Assembly: GCF_019175385.1 (NCBI RefSeq)
Contig: NC_083345.1
Location: 10,083,205 to 10,147,204 of the forward strand
From: Lycium barbarum
Taxonomy: Eukaryota; Streptophyta; Magnoliopsida; Solanales; Solanaceae
Reading direction: 5' to 3'
Length of the DNA: 64,000 bases
Position numbers and translations under genes: made by a program. The stretch's first letter is position 1. Every line of letters starts with the position of its first letter. This document shows, piece after piece, positions 33,411 to 45,165 of the stretch. A model generated the notes under the pieces. It was not told where the DNA came from. It saw nothing but the letters and a program-made list of their open reading frames with translations, and did no database searches.

Positions 33411-35261
33411 TTAAGAGTTCTTCCCATGACAAACTTGGAAAAGAACACACACACACACACACAACAAAAAGACGCTATAACAATGAAAACTCAAGACCTT
33501 TGTGTGGTATTCATTTATGCTCTTGCAAATACACCCTCCATTTCCAGCAGCTTCAAATTTGATATCATACGAAATGGATTCCAATTTGTCTCCAAGAACA
33601 TCTCCTTCGATTATTGAATAATTGGTCACCAAGTTCTTGTCATCAACAATATGGATCTTGTGCTTCAAGTACTTGATTGGAGAACCTGCCATTCTCAAAA
33701 TATTGTAATTATTTTCTTGGATGATCTGAAAGTCATCATTTCAATCAACGAAAAAGAATTTTTACACTATGAAGTTACTGAAAAGATAACGCAACTGCCC
33801 ATAAACTCAAGTTTCACCGAATGGTCGCTCTAACTTCTATTTTATTGCAACGAAGTCGCTAAATTGATATTATTTTGTAACAAAACGATCACTCATCTTT
33901 GTCTAAGTATCATAGAAAATTACTAAACTATTTCGTGTAACAAAAGAATCATTAAACTATGCTAAGTATCACAGAAAATCATTAAACAATTTCTTCGTAC
34001 CAAAAACTCATTTAACTTTGCTAAGTAGTAACGGTATCGTATAAAATGTCACTTTTGTTTCCTCTAATGACTTTATGTGATATCTAGGCAAACTTGAGTA
34101 ATTTTTCAGTACAAAAAACAGTATTTAGTGAGTAATTTTTCACCCACAATAAGTTTCATGATAATTAAGCTAAAGTTGAGTAATTTTTTTATTACAAAAA
34201 ATAGTTTAGTGACTTTATAAGTGCACTAAAGTGAATTTAAGATTTTAAGTGACCATTTATAAATTTACTTTAGTTATCTTGAAAATGATGGTACAATAAC
34301 GAGCAAAATTATAAAGATAGTACGTAGAGGTGTCAAAATGGGCTGGCCCACCCCAACCCAACCCAGCCCTAAAGGGTCAAAGAATTAAATTGGCTAGGAC
34401 GGACTGACCCTTTTAGTTGAAGGGCCTGCAAAATGGCAGCCCAACCCAGTCCTAAGCGGGCCGCGGGCTAGGACGGGCCAGCCCTTTAAGTTTTTTCGTC
34501 TTCCGAAACAACATTTTTTAAGTGATTTTTGGTACAATTTGAACATGAAACTTTTGCAATTTAAAATAGAAGAAACTTTTGCAATATAAAATGGAATCTT
34601 CTACTACCCATTCTTCGCCAAACCATATCATAGAAGAAAAAATTCAAGAGAACAAATATAAATTATTATTTTAAATCACTAATTCGGATCACGTTAAAAA
34701 AAATTAAACATAATATAAATTCTAAGACTAAAAAGTATTACTCCAGTTTCTAATTACTACTTAGTAGTAAGTACATTCTTTTTTCTCATTACTTTTTATC
34801 TTTTCATTTAATTTACTTATATTTTTTTTAAAATTAATTAATTTATTATTCTTTTCTGGCCTCAAGGGCTGGTCTCAGCCCAACCCTTGAGGCCGGCGGG
34901 CCAAAAGAGGCTGGGCTTTTGAGCCTCACTTCTATATGGGCTAAAGAAATCTTAGCCCAACTCTACTAAAATAAAGGGTTGGGTTGGGCTGGCCTCGCCG
35001 GCCAAGCCCATATTGACAACTCTAATAGTATGTATAAACTTCGTTACACTGACGGTGCATATAAAATAATTTCATAAAACCAACCTTCAACAAAGTTCAT
35101 CTTCTTGATGGTTCCAGCACCATCATCACCCTCAACAATCTCAATATTTTTAACAACTTGTGGCATCAACGTGGGTTGTCAGAATCAAGAACCAAAGCTT
35201 TGATTAGCCTAGTAGGGGCAACTGGTGTTGTTGTCTCATGTGTATAAGTAGTGACACCCAT
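33411..35261 (-). pseudogene. PR-10 (Bet v 1 family) pseudogene
   Basis: Exon 1 (35261-35085) starts MGVTTYTHETTTPVAPTRL but is 4 bases shorter than the intact paralogue, and the frame breaks just after SDN, near residue 29. Exon 2 starts at 33685 after a CAG acceptor and reads [19 protein letters not shown]... to EYHTK. There it stops matching: about 190 bases present in the intact gene, including the last 36 codons, are missing, and the frame runs into an AC microsatellite. A 700-bp hAT element sits in the intron. Same strand and exon layout as the gene at 41144-42300, so this is a decayed tandem duplicate. Confidence 0.85.
34325..35024. mobile_element. hAT-like element in the PR-10 pseudogene intron
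   Basis: Inverted ends TAGAGGTGTCAAAATGGGC and GCCCATATTGACAACTCTA. Flanking octamers atagtacg (34317-34324) and atagtatg (35025-35032) match 7 of 8. The interior has GGCTGGCC/GGGCCAGCC-rich ends and no transposase. Size is 700 bp. Confidence 0.75.
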
Positions 35262-35382
35262 ATTAATGTTTGTTTTTTTGAGATATTGAACCAAAAAGGA
35301 TTTATAAAATCAATGTGTAAGAATGTTTAGTTTGAGAATGTTTTGAGCTATGTGATAACGAAATCTTAGATGTTGTTTATAG

Positions 35383-36993
35383 GAAAAAACAAGTGACGAT
35401 CTCAGAGTTAAATCAGCAATGCCTCTCTCAATTTCAACATTCAAAGTACTCCATTTTAGAATTTTTCAAGATGTTCTTCTGTAACTTCTCTTTAATTTAG
35501 TTTTTTGGATAACTTTATGGTAAATGGTCTAACAATGAGGCTTGCTTATGTTCTTTGTTTCAAACCTACAAAGTAATTTTCCTTCTAACATGTTAACTTA
35601 GTTCATTAATTAAGGTTTGCTTTATCTTAATGATTTAAGGTCATTGGTTTCTTCAAAAAGATTTGAGTCTCAAACACGTAGGGATTTTATTTTTTTGTGG
35701 ACTTTTTACCAAATGTAATGAAACTTTTTTCTTGCTGAGCTCCTTAGGTGTTTTCTCTTAGAGATGAAGGATATGCATATGGTTTAATTAAAACTACTAT
35801 CCACATGTCACTTCTGCTGTATAGATTTGACCCTGCACATGTTTTTCTTCTATAACTTTTTTTTTTTTTTTTAACTGAATGTTGAATTCGTGACTAAGTT
35901 AAGACAAAAATCTGTAATGTGAAATGAGAATTTAGGACACACTGAGGTTTTCCTTTATTGACTTCTGTGAGTCATGCTTTATCTACCTTCAGGCCTGAAG
36001 GATCACAAGTTATTCCAAAATCAATTCAAGATGAAATCCTACAAATGCAAATAACGAGTCAAAAGAAAATGATGACAGAAATCGCCAAAGGTTGTGGTGG
36101 GACGGTAAGTATCCATTGATTGTTTGTGTGGTTTAATGATTAATTTTAGGTAGTTTATTGGCTTCTTCTCAAAGATTTTTGTCTCAAACACGAAAGGGTC
36201 GATTTTATTATTTGAAGACTTATTTTACTCAACTCTTAGTAGTTTCCCATAGACAAGAGTTTAAGGGGGCATTCTATTTTTCTCCTTATATCACTCCCGT
36301 CATCTAGTTTTATGTGCATCTGTTTAGCCGAGTACATAATTTATAAAATTTAAGATTTTTTTTTACATGTAAGCCAAATGTATACAAAGTATTAAACTAT
36401 CCTTTGTGATAGTGAGAGTTCCACATATGTTTTATTTTTAGTTATTCTTATAAATAATGAGTTTGTATAATTAATGAGTCCCAATAAATCATGTTATTAA
36501 TGATAAAATGTGGATGCTAAGATTAACTGATTTATAAAAAAGGGAGTCTAAATGGTTTGCCCCAGGATAAGTTTTCTCTTTGTTTTTATTTTTATTTTTT
36601 ATATGTCTGAAATCTTTTATTTATGTTGAATTGTTGATCGAAGTTAAGCCAAACATCCCTTGCAAAATGACGTAAGAAGATGGAGTTCAAAGAGGTGTCA
36701 TCATCGTAAATAGACAAACTTGGCCGGTCAAATTAAGAAGAATTAAATGAAAAATAAGGCTACCTACTTTGATGAAATGTTAAGTCATTTTGGCTACAAC
36801 TCTTTGTAATCTTGCAATATACTGTTTGAACCATTAGTACTGAACTACGTAAGAACATTTGACTGCTTTAGATTTTGGTAATGCGGATAGAATCAGCTTT
36901 AATAGTATATGTTTGGTTTGACGTAGCATATATATAGTGTATCATCTGAAAATATTTGTTTAACTTTTAAACAAATAAATGTTTGTCGACTAT
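35383..36993. other. Intergenic, with one exon-like echo of the 190-aa gene
   Basis: At 35993-36108 a segment bounded by CAG and GTAAGT repeats words of the last exon of the gene at 32225 ('ttccaaaatcaattcaag' in both). It is open for about 37 codons. The rest is AT-rich with T runs and no recognised gene. Confidence 0.45.
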
Positions 36994-37266
36994 GAGCCGG
37001 TTTGGATTGGCTTATAAGTTGCTTATAAGTTACTTATAAGTTATTTTCAATTTTTTTGAGTGTTTGGCTGACCAGCTTAAAGTCATTTTGTGCTTAAAAT
37101 AAGCACAAAAAAATAATTGGGCCCATTTGACTTAGCTTATCTAAAGCAGCTTATAAGCTGTAAGTTACTTATAAGCCAAAAAAAATAAGTTAGACTACCC
37201 CAACTTATTTTTTGTAGCTTATAAGCTGCAAACAGCTTATAGGCATAAGCCCATCCAAACAGGCTC
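36994..37266. mobile_element. 273-bp MITE with GAGCCNGTTTGGAT ends
   Basis: Left end GAGCCGGTTTGGATTGGCTTA and right end TAAGCCCATCCAAACAGGCTC are inverted. The body consists of CTTATAAG-type words that also pair. A trinucleotide TAT flanks both ends (36991-36993 and 37267-37269), which would fit a 3-bp duplication (PIF/Harbinger-like), but such a short match is weak evidence. Confidence 0.65.
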
Positions 37267-37497
37267 TATATGAGTTACGAGAGTTAATTAGTTCTGTCAT
37301 TTAATTATTTTGTTCTATGTAAATTGCTAATTTGTTCGTTCTTATTGCACATGATTTATCTCACATGAAATAATATATGGGTTTTTCATAATTTATATCA
37401 GTATTATTTCTGAAAAAAAAAAAAAAAGGAAAGTAGGAACCAGGCATGATTCTAATACAAAATTTTATGTGGAGGTAAAATCTCCTCAGTATAATAA

Positions 37498-37674
37498 ACC
37501 AAGGGCGGAGCCACATTGGCTTCAGGGGGTTCATCTCGGCGAAAAATTACAGTGTATTTTTAAAGTTAAAATTATTTTGTTATGTATATATAATAGATGT
37601 TGAACCCCCTGACTTCATCGTGTAGTTACCTTTTAAAATTTTTGAATCCCTAAATGAAATCCTGGCTCCGCCAC
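37498..37674. mobile_element. 177-bp hAT-like MITE (GGGCGGAGCCA ends)
   Basis: Inverted ends GGGCGGAGCCA near 37503 and TGGCTCCGCCAC near 37674. A perfect TATAATAA flanks it at 37490-37497 and 37675-37682. A common Solanaceae MITE type; a worn relative lies at about 41630-41755. Confidence 0.7.
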
Positions 37675-37879
37675 TATAATAACAACCAAACGACCCCACT
37701 CTCAAGTTGCTCTCTGGTCTATTCTATCTTTACTAACTCTTCTTGTGATTACGTCCAGTATTTTTTTCTCCAAACTCGAGACCTATTTTAAATTAATATT
37801 GAGCTTTGACAACGTCAAAGTATGCAATTGCAACGTCAATAGTTTTTACATGTCAACCGATGGAACTTATCCTATCAAC

Positions 37880-38502
37880 CAGTGTTTTAAAAGACGGGGG
37901 CGTAAGGCAAGGTGTTTTACGTCTGTCTCAGCGAAGCATAAGTCTCATGGGACTTTCATTTTTAGTATTTCATAAAAGGATATAATTATAATAAATACTT
38001 TTAAATAGATAAAATAGCGTAAAAAATTAAAGAAAACTATAAATATATGCTCCATCCCCACAAAAAAACTAATCAGAACAATCTATTATACGCTACTTAC
38101 AAGCACAAGTGACTGCTCATTACTTTTTTGAGATAGTAGAAGACAAGATAAATAATTGGAAAGAACATATATTAGGCATTCTAGCAATAAAAAAGGTTGT
38201 GACTTTTAAATTTAATGTTTTGGTTCCTTTTTAAAATATTTGAGTAATTATTAGTTGACTTTTGAGAATTTGGGCATTATATTGAGGACTTATTTAACAA
38301 ATTTTGTTTTAATTTGAAGAAGTTTTCTGGGCTTACGCCCCAACACGCCCCAACAAAAAAAAACTCGCCCCAAACGCCCAGACGTACTCCCCGAATTGCT
38401 AGGCATACGCCTTTTGAGACTTTCGCCTCGAACCATCGCCCCGGGGCATTTTTGTTACGCCTCGCCTCGAGGCTCGCCCTGAAAACGCCTTTTAAAACAC
38501 TG
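37880..38502. mobile_element. hAT-like element with CAGTGTTTTAAAAG ends
   Basis: Left CAGTGTTTTAAAAGACGGGGGCG and right CGCCTTTTAAAACACTG are inverted repeats. TATCAAC lies directly left (37873-37879) and recurs four bases right of the end (38507-38513), a possible target duplication. The GC-rich CGCCCC words near 38330-38480 mirror the left arm. No coding capacity. Confidence 0.65.
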
Positions 38503-38515
38503 CTAGTATCAACTA

Positions 38516-40258
38516 ATGGGTCGTTTGGTACATGGTATAAGCTGAGATATTCCAGTATTAATTTTAAAAAAATTTACAGACCATAACCATCTCTAAGACT
38601 TATTTATTAGTATTAATTACCTTTTTTTAAATTATTTTTGGTAGCTTAATTATTTATCAAATTACCATCTATAACTTGTTTTTGTAACTGCAGTGTATTT
38701 CCCTAAAAATAAGGTACATCTCTCGCACTTACCCACAATCTCTTTTTTTCCCTTCAAATATTTTTCTCTCACATTTTCACTTCACAACCGTATTTTACTC
38801 CCATTATTCTTCACCATAATTAGCACGATTTCTTCTTCTTATTCTTCCTTATCAATTATCCAATCTCTACAAGTAGCTAATTTTCGTTATGTTATTTGTT
38901 GTATTTCTCTTCAATTGTTCATAAATTTCATCGTCTTTATCTTCACTTTTGATTCAATTTTAAAAAAAAATATTTTCAGCCATTGGTAGAGTATCTTCAA
39001 CGAGCTCTAACTCTCCATTTTAATGGCGGATATTGATACTCCAAGCAAAAATACACCAGTGGCAACAAAAAAAGCAGTGAGGATCTCCAGCCAATGGCCG
39101 AAGCTCAGCCATAACAATTCGTTTGCTAAATCTCCATGGATAGGCCGAAATAAGAGAAAAATCCTTCTTATGTTTGCTAATCATGTGGTGTTGTTTATCT
39201 TATGAGTGATGAAGAATAGTATTGATTATAGCAATATGATATTATAGCATCATCTAGGAGCAAGAGAATAGGTTGTTGTTATAAAAACACCATTGATAAG
39301 AGTTGTGGAGCTTCATGCCCACTAAGTGTTTGATAAAATGTTTCAATATACTTTTGTTATCAACAAAAAATATATCTAATTTTTTAGTATATTTCAGTGT
39401 ATTATTTCGCTGTATTTAAGTGTATTTATCTTTTTTTTTTTTTTGGTGTAGAGCCTATTTTTACTCCATTTTATTTTCACGATTTTTGTATTTCGCTATA
39501 TTTCAATATATTTCTGTATTTTGTATTTCTAATTTATGAAATAGTTTCTGATATATTTCATTGTATTCCATTGTATATACGCATACTACAACTTTATATT
39601 TTCTTAAACAATCAACCATATTTCATTGTATTTCAGCGTATGTTTTTCTATATTTGGAAGTTTTCAGATCTTTAGTGGTTTTTGAATTCAAAGAGTTTTG
39701 ATTGTGATAAAAGTTTAGAGAGATTTGTGAGTTGTTATGAAATGCGTGAAATATGGTTGATTTAATTTAACTTACCATTTAAAAAGAAAAAGAAGATTCT
39801 GTTCCAAAAATATAGCCTATTTTTACTCAACCCGATTTCGTATTTCCGTGTATTTCATTGTATTTCAAAAAATCTGTTCCATAAATAGCTCCTAATTTCA
39901 CTAGAGCGTGTTTACTGTTCACTGTATTTCTCTATATTTCAAAAAAATAGAAATACACGCGTTTTTAAAGAAAAGTAGCTATGCTTGGTAATTTTGCATT
40001 TTATAGTTATATCTAGTTAGAAACAAATAAAAGATAGTTATTTATGTAAGTTTCACTTAATTTTATATCATGTTTGGTAGAAGGTATAAATATTTGTACC
40101 TTCTACCAAACAGAGTATAAAATGAAGCACAATCTTAAGGATGAGATATCCACCTATCCTATTAACCTTGGGATTATTTTATCCCATCTCCCAGATGAGA
40201 TAAATTAGTCTCGAAATTATAATCTCAAAATAATTTAGTCCGCGTATCAAACGACTCC
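38516..40258. repeat. Probable MITE interrupted by a TGTATTTC-rich repeat (copy 2)
   Basis: Left edge GGGTCGTTTGGTACATGG and right edge GCGTATCAAACGACTCC are roughly inverted. Between them 39340-40062 carries the TGTATTTC-rich array with right flank 'gatagttatttatgtaagttt', related to 25375-26125. I could not prove target duplications. Short frames here are low complexity. Confidence 0.4.
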
Positions 40259-41143
40259 TAGAAAACACAAATCCATGGCTACGCACGTATAATTGGCTCG
40301 CCGACGAGGATTGTGGAGGAGCATAGTACTTTTTCATCCTTGATATAAATTTAAAAAGCAATTAGATTAGAGCCTTGAATATGAAATCGTCTTTGTTCTC
40401 ACATTTTATCCTTAATCTAAAATTTTCAATTGCGAACTAGATTTAATCAAATCTTAATACGAACACCGAACGTCAAATGGGAACAACAACGGAGAAAACA
40501 TATGGCTGGCTCTTAAGTAACCTGACGGGGTAAAATTCTTTAATTAATTAGTGTATAAACTTAACTCTTTTGCAATTGCATATTGAAATTTTAGTGCATC
40601 CCCAATTGCGGTAGATTAGTAGACCATGTAAAATTAGCTATACCAATTCAAATAAACTACGTTATATATATATATATATGCACACTCATCAAGAGTGTGG
40701 ACTAGTTGTTAATGAAGTGAGTTTAAGCAAAAGGATAAACTCCAAGTAATTTCTTTCCCATCTATCCAGGACGTGATGGATAGAATTACTTGATACATGT
40801 GCCGGTGGGAGATAGCATGTATATCATGTAAAATTAGTCGAGGTGCTTAAAAGTTGGCTTGAACACCATAGTTATGAAAACTGAGGAATTGTCGAGTATC
40901 ACGGAGTACATATATTGAACAAGACATTTGAGGTTTAGTACAAGCATTTGAAAAGTAAAGCTTGCAATATTCTTTATTGAAAGTTCTTTCCATGACATAC
41001 AAGTGGAAAGAACACACACTCAAAACAGTATGATATATATATATATATATATAGTGAAAACTCAGGTACTTCAAGCCAATATGAGAGAACACCTTAGAAT
41101 TAAACTCTCAAAAGAGTTTGATAAGTTAAAACTCCATAACCAT
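40259..41143. other. Intergenic and PR-10 3' UTR
   Basis: TA microsatellites at about 40662-40678 and 41032-41052. 40930-41090 resembles the DNA downstream of the PR-10 pseudogene. No further gene seen. Confidence 0.45.
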
Positions 41144-42300
41144 TTAGGCATAAACTGTAGGATTGGCAAGAAGGTATGCTTCAACAGCCTTAAAAAGGTC
41201 CATAGCTTTCTCTTTGCCTGCATTGTGTTCTTCTTCTGTTAAAACATAATCACCTTTTGTGTGATATTCAGTTGTGGTCTTGCAAACACAGCCTCCATTT
41301 CCAGAAGCCTCAAATTTGTTCTCATAGGTAACTGATTCCAATTTGTCTCCAAGAACATCACCTTCGATAAGTGAATATTTACTTACCAAGTTCTTGTCAT
41401 CAGTCACATGAATCTTGTGCTTCAAATACTTTATCGGTCCACCTGCCATTTTCAAAATTAAGGAAAGTTTTTTTAAAAATGTTTGGCCAGTTAGTAGTTA
41501 CGGTTCTTGAAAAATTCCAAGTGTTTTTAAGAAAGCATTAAAGCTAGATAGGGTAAATAAATTTATATTATCAGTGCAATTTAAATATCTAAAAAGTTAC
41601 TTTACCTTTTTTACGAGATTACTAATCACTGGCGAAGACATGATTTTTAAAAATCATGAGGATTCAACATCTATTATTTATTCATACCAAATATTTGTTT
41701 ACTTAAATAGAGCGTGATTTTCCGGCAAAACCCCTCTAGCTCCGCTCTCGTTAATAATTGTAATGTTTTTTCAAAAGAGTTACGTGCAATTACTTTTTAG
41801 TAACTTGACTGTGTACCTTTTTAAAAAAAAATAGATATTCCAGATTTTTTTCTCAAATTAGAAAAATAATTTAAATGAACTTAACCAAACAAGCCAATGT
41901 AGCGTGAATATCCTATCTTTCCTCATTCAAAAAATGTAGATCCGCATTTTCCATAAATTTTAAACTTTCTAACATTTATTTTTTTGTGTAGTTAAGACTT
42001 TACTTTTCTGTCTAATTATAGTAACAAGTCAACTTATTCTAATTTTCAACTTATATATAATTTAACTAAGACAAATGCGAAAACGAAAACTATGTCAAAA
42101 CCGTAAAAATAATAATTACCTTCAACAAAGTTCATCTTCTTGATGCTTCCTACACCACCATCTCCCTCAACAGTCTCAACGTTCTTAACATCTGACATCA
42201 ATTTAGGGATAATATTATCAGCATCAACAACCAAAGCTTTGAATAGCCTAATAGGGGCAATTGCGGCTGTGGCCTCATGAGTATAGGTATTGACACCCAT
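41144..42300 (-). CDS. PR10: PR-10 (Bet v 1 family) pathogenesis-related protein, intact
   Basis: Two exons, 42300-42120 and 41442-41144, join G|GT in frame to a 159-residue protein, the normal PR-10 length. Exon 1 begins [18 protein letters not shown] and holds the glycine-rich loop GDGGVG (46-51, GxGGxG). The exon join gives [16 protein letters not shown], and the C-terminus ends [14 protein letters not shown]. Family knowledge: PR-10 proteins are cytosolic, bind hydrophobic ligands such as cytokinins and flavonoids in a cavity, and are induced by pathogens and stress; ligand and any RNase activity cannot be read here. The single intron falls at the conserved PR-10 position. A TATA box (TATAAATA, 42410-42403) lies about 103 bases before the ATG. 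The potato STH-2 type is the closest group I recall. All features look functional. Confidence 0.9.
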
Positions 42301-42402
42301 AATGTCAAATTAATTTCCCTTGAAGAAAGAAGCAATAAAAAAGAGGATATTAAGATGAATACAATGCTTTGAGGTGTGAGATATAATAGAAGCTATGGAT
42401 GG

Positions 42403-42410
42403 TATTTATA
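42403..42410 (-). promoter_or_regulatory. TATA box of the PR-10 gene
   Basis: TATAAATA on the minus strand in a 'ccctataaatacc' context, about 103 bases before the start codon at 42300. The worn paralogue has a related word near 35376-35382. Confidence 0.65.
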
Positions 42411-42551
42411 GGGATAAAATGGAGTGAGATATGACTATAACTTACACAAATGTCTCCTTTGTAGGTTATATGATTTGAATTTTGTCTATGTCTTAAAGTT
42501 TGTGTAAATACAACCCTTTGGACGACAGACAAAAATTATACTAGTCTAATG

Positions 42552-43467
42552 TAGGGGTGTACATGGACCGGGTTGACTCGGATTTTTTAAACACCAAACC
42601 AAATCAATTGCGTCGGGTTTTTAAATTTATACACCAAACCAAACCAATAAAATTCGGGTTTTTCAACCTTGGGTTTTCTCGGGTTTTTTTTTTCGGAATA
42701 GTCTTGATACAATACATATAACTTTTACTTCAAATATTTCTGTCCGAGTAAGATACAACTATATAATTAAGGTGTTTCTTAAGAAAATAACACAAAATGT
42801 GAGAAGAGTGATGACATTATATTAAAATATTCAACAAAAACTAATAAAATCGGTTAAAATAAATATTACTAATTAACAAGCCATAAAGAAAATGACCATA
42901 ATCTAAAAACACTAAGTCATGCTAAAATAAGCACGACTAATAAGTATTAATTACATGACAAAGAAAAAAAAATTAAGTTATGTATTTTCACTCTCTAAAC
43001 TAATTATGCAAAACTAAAGAATAAATATCCAACATTATTGTCATTCCTAGTGGTAAATTGAATTTCTTTTGTTAGCGTTAGTGTTGAGCTGGTTTTGGTT
43101 TGAACTTTATTTGAGTTACAAATATCCATAGGATATAAAACTTATTGACATTCAAGATTCTAAGTTCAAGCTTGAATAATATGATAATAGATAAAAAAAA
43201 CTACGAAAAAATAAAAGAAATATTTATAAATTCCATTACAAATAAATATTTTTATGTATAAATATTTTAAAAATTGAATACATGTAATATCGGGTTGGTT
43301 TGGTACGGTTTGACTTTTTTTAGTTAAAACCAAACCAAACCAATTATGATCTGGTTTTTTTCTCAACACCAAACTAAGTCAAACCAAACCACTAGTCTGG
43401 TTGTTTTCTCTGTTTGACTCGGCTTATCAGTTTGGTGCGGTTTGTCGATTTACTTTATACACCCCTA
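42552..43467. mobile_element. 916-bp hAT-like element with perfect 8-bp target duplication
   Basis: Inverted ends TAGGGGTGTACATGG and TTTATACACCCCTA. A perfect 8-bp GTCTAATG flanks it at 42544-42551 and 43468-43475. The interior repeats 'caaaccaaaccaat' and 'ggtttggt' words near both ends and has no transposase. It lies about 140 bases upstream of the PR-10 TATA box, so it forms part of that promoter region. A partial copy in opposite orientation lies at 21330-21656. Confidence 0.85.
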
Positions 43468-44252
43468 GTCTAATGTATACAAGATTTTAGACCGTTTGTA
43501 GTCTAACGTTTTCTCATATGATTTTAAGTTTGCTCGAAAGAAATCTTCAGATCATAATCTAAAATATATAAATTACAGGAAAAATAAAAAATAATCATTT
43601 ATTAAATAATTATTCCATAAGAGAACAACCGACGAAAATTTCTGGTTAGGATTTTAGAGTTCACGTCATCATCAACCTTAGCTTTAATTTTAATTTCAAC
43701 ATTTAAAGCAGTTCATTGTTGAAATTTCTGTCCATTTTTCTAGATATGATGTCATTTTCTTTAAATTAATTTGTTAGTTGCAGGCTTGCAGCGTTGGTAG
43801 AACTTGACAACGAGGCTTGCTGACACTGTATTAAGTTGATTTGGACGGTGGGAACCTACCAACTTGATTTTGCACAGTAGAGGTGGGCATGGTATGGTAG
43901 ATACCGATTACCATATCGAAATCGAAATTTTTTATATCGCAGTTCCGGTATTATGATATTTGGTACGATATTTGGTATGCATTTTAAAAAAGTCCAGTAT
44001 TCAGTATTCATAAAGAAAATACCGAAATACCGAATATCATACCGAAGTATATAATTACATATACAATTCATATATCTTAGTATTATAATACTAACAAATA
44101 TATAAACCTGTATCATTAGAAAACTAATTGTTTAAACGTTGGAACTTTGACTACTCTATCTTGATTTAAATGTTTTTTTTTTGTGTAATTGATTTACGAA
44201 GGGGATTGGTTGTACTTTCTTTTGAATATTTTTACATGTGTAAGGTGTTTAG

Positions 44253-44629
44253 TGTTGGGTCCATCCCATAATTTGAGAAAGGAAATATCTCCCTCATTTT
44301 AAGGAAGAAAACATTTCCCTTGTTTTGAGGAAGAAAACATATTCCTTGTTTTAAGGAAGAAAACATCTTCCTTGTATTTGGCAAATTGTCAAGTGCTTGC
44401 TTGAGTCACAAATGACATCAATAGGTTCATTTCATCGCTATAAATAGGGAAGCCTTCTATCATTTGTAGCATCACCAAGAGCAAGAGAAAAAAACAGTAA
44501 GGAAAACACTTGAGTGAGATATAGGTATTAAGTTTAGGATTGATTTTTTGTAATAGTTGAGTGTGAGAGTTGCTCCTCCTATTGTAATTCTGTTCCGGTT
44601 ATGAATAGAAGACTTTTCCAATCCTAACA
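44253..44629 (+). repeat. 5' LTR of the Tnt1-like element
   Basis: 377 bp, TG...CA termini, with a TATA-like 'gctataaatagggaag' near 44438 and tandem 'ttaaggaagaaaacat' words in the upstream half. The latter have the position and repeated form of an LTR enhancer. Confidence 0.9.
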
Positions 44630-45165
44630 AGTGATATCAGAGCTTGGTTAATCTTCCAGACCAATCTTTTAAAGTTTCGTAAAATTTTCAGTCAAAATTT
44701 TTTTGTCCCAAAATTGTGCTCTGAGTATACCATTAAAAAGATCTCATTCCGAGGATTCCGAATATATATTTTTCGGAATTTTTCGACCACCGGAAGACCT
44801 CCAAAAGTCCAGTCAAAGTTTCTCTATCCACCATCGCCGCCGCCGCTCCGCCACCTTCCGGCCACCAGCTCGCCGGAGAAGACGACCGGAGAAACCCAAT
44901 CCGACCAACCCGTTTGACTAGAACCAGATCTGGTCAAAGTCCAATTGCCACATCATCCTTTTGTTGACTCTTTCAACCAGCCAGTGGTTAAATCGGCCCG
45001 ATTCGGTTTGAATTAGTGCAGCCCGGTTCACTCTGTTTTTGTCCGGTTTTCAGATTGGTCAGACCGGTTCCTTAGGTTTTCGACCATTCCGGATTCAACC
45101 GTGAGTCCCGTTTTGCCTGATTCTGCTTCCACAGTCCAGCACAAGCAGATTAGGTGCACTTTATC

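Noticed and set aside
41144..41455. PR-10 exon 2 as a separate 103-aa protein starting MKMAG
   Set aside because: The first four codons lie in the intron; the acceptor CAG at 41445-41443 and the phase join it to exon 1 at 42120.
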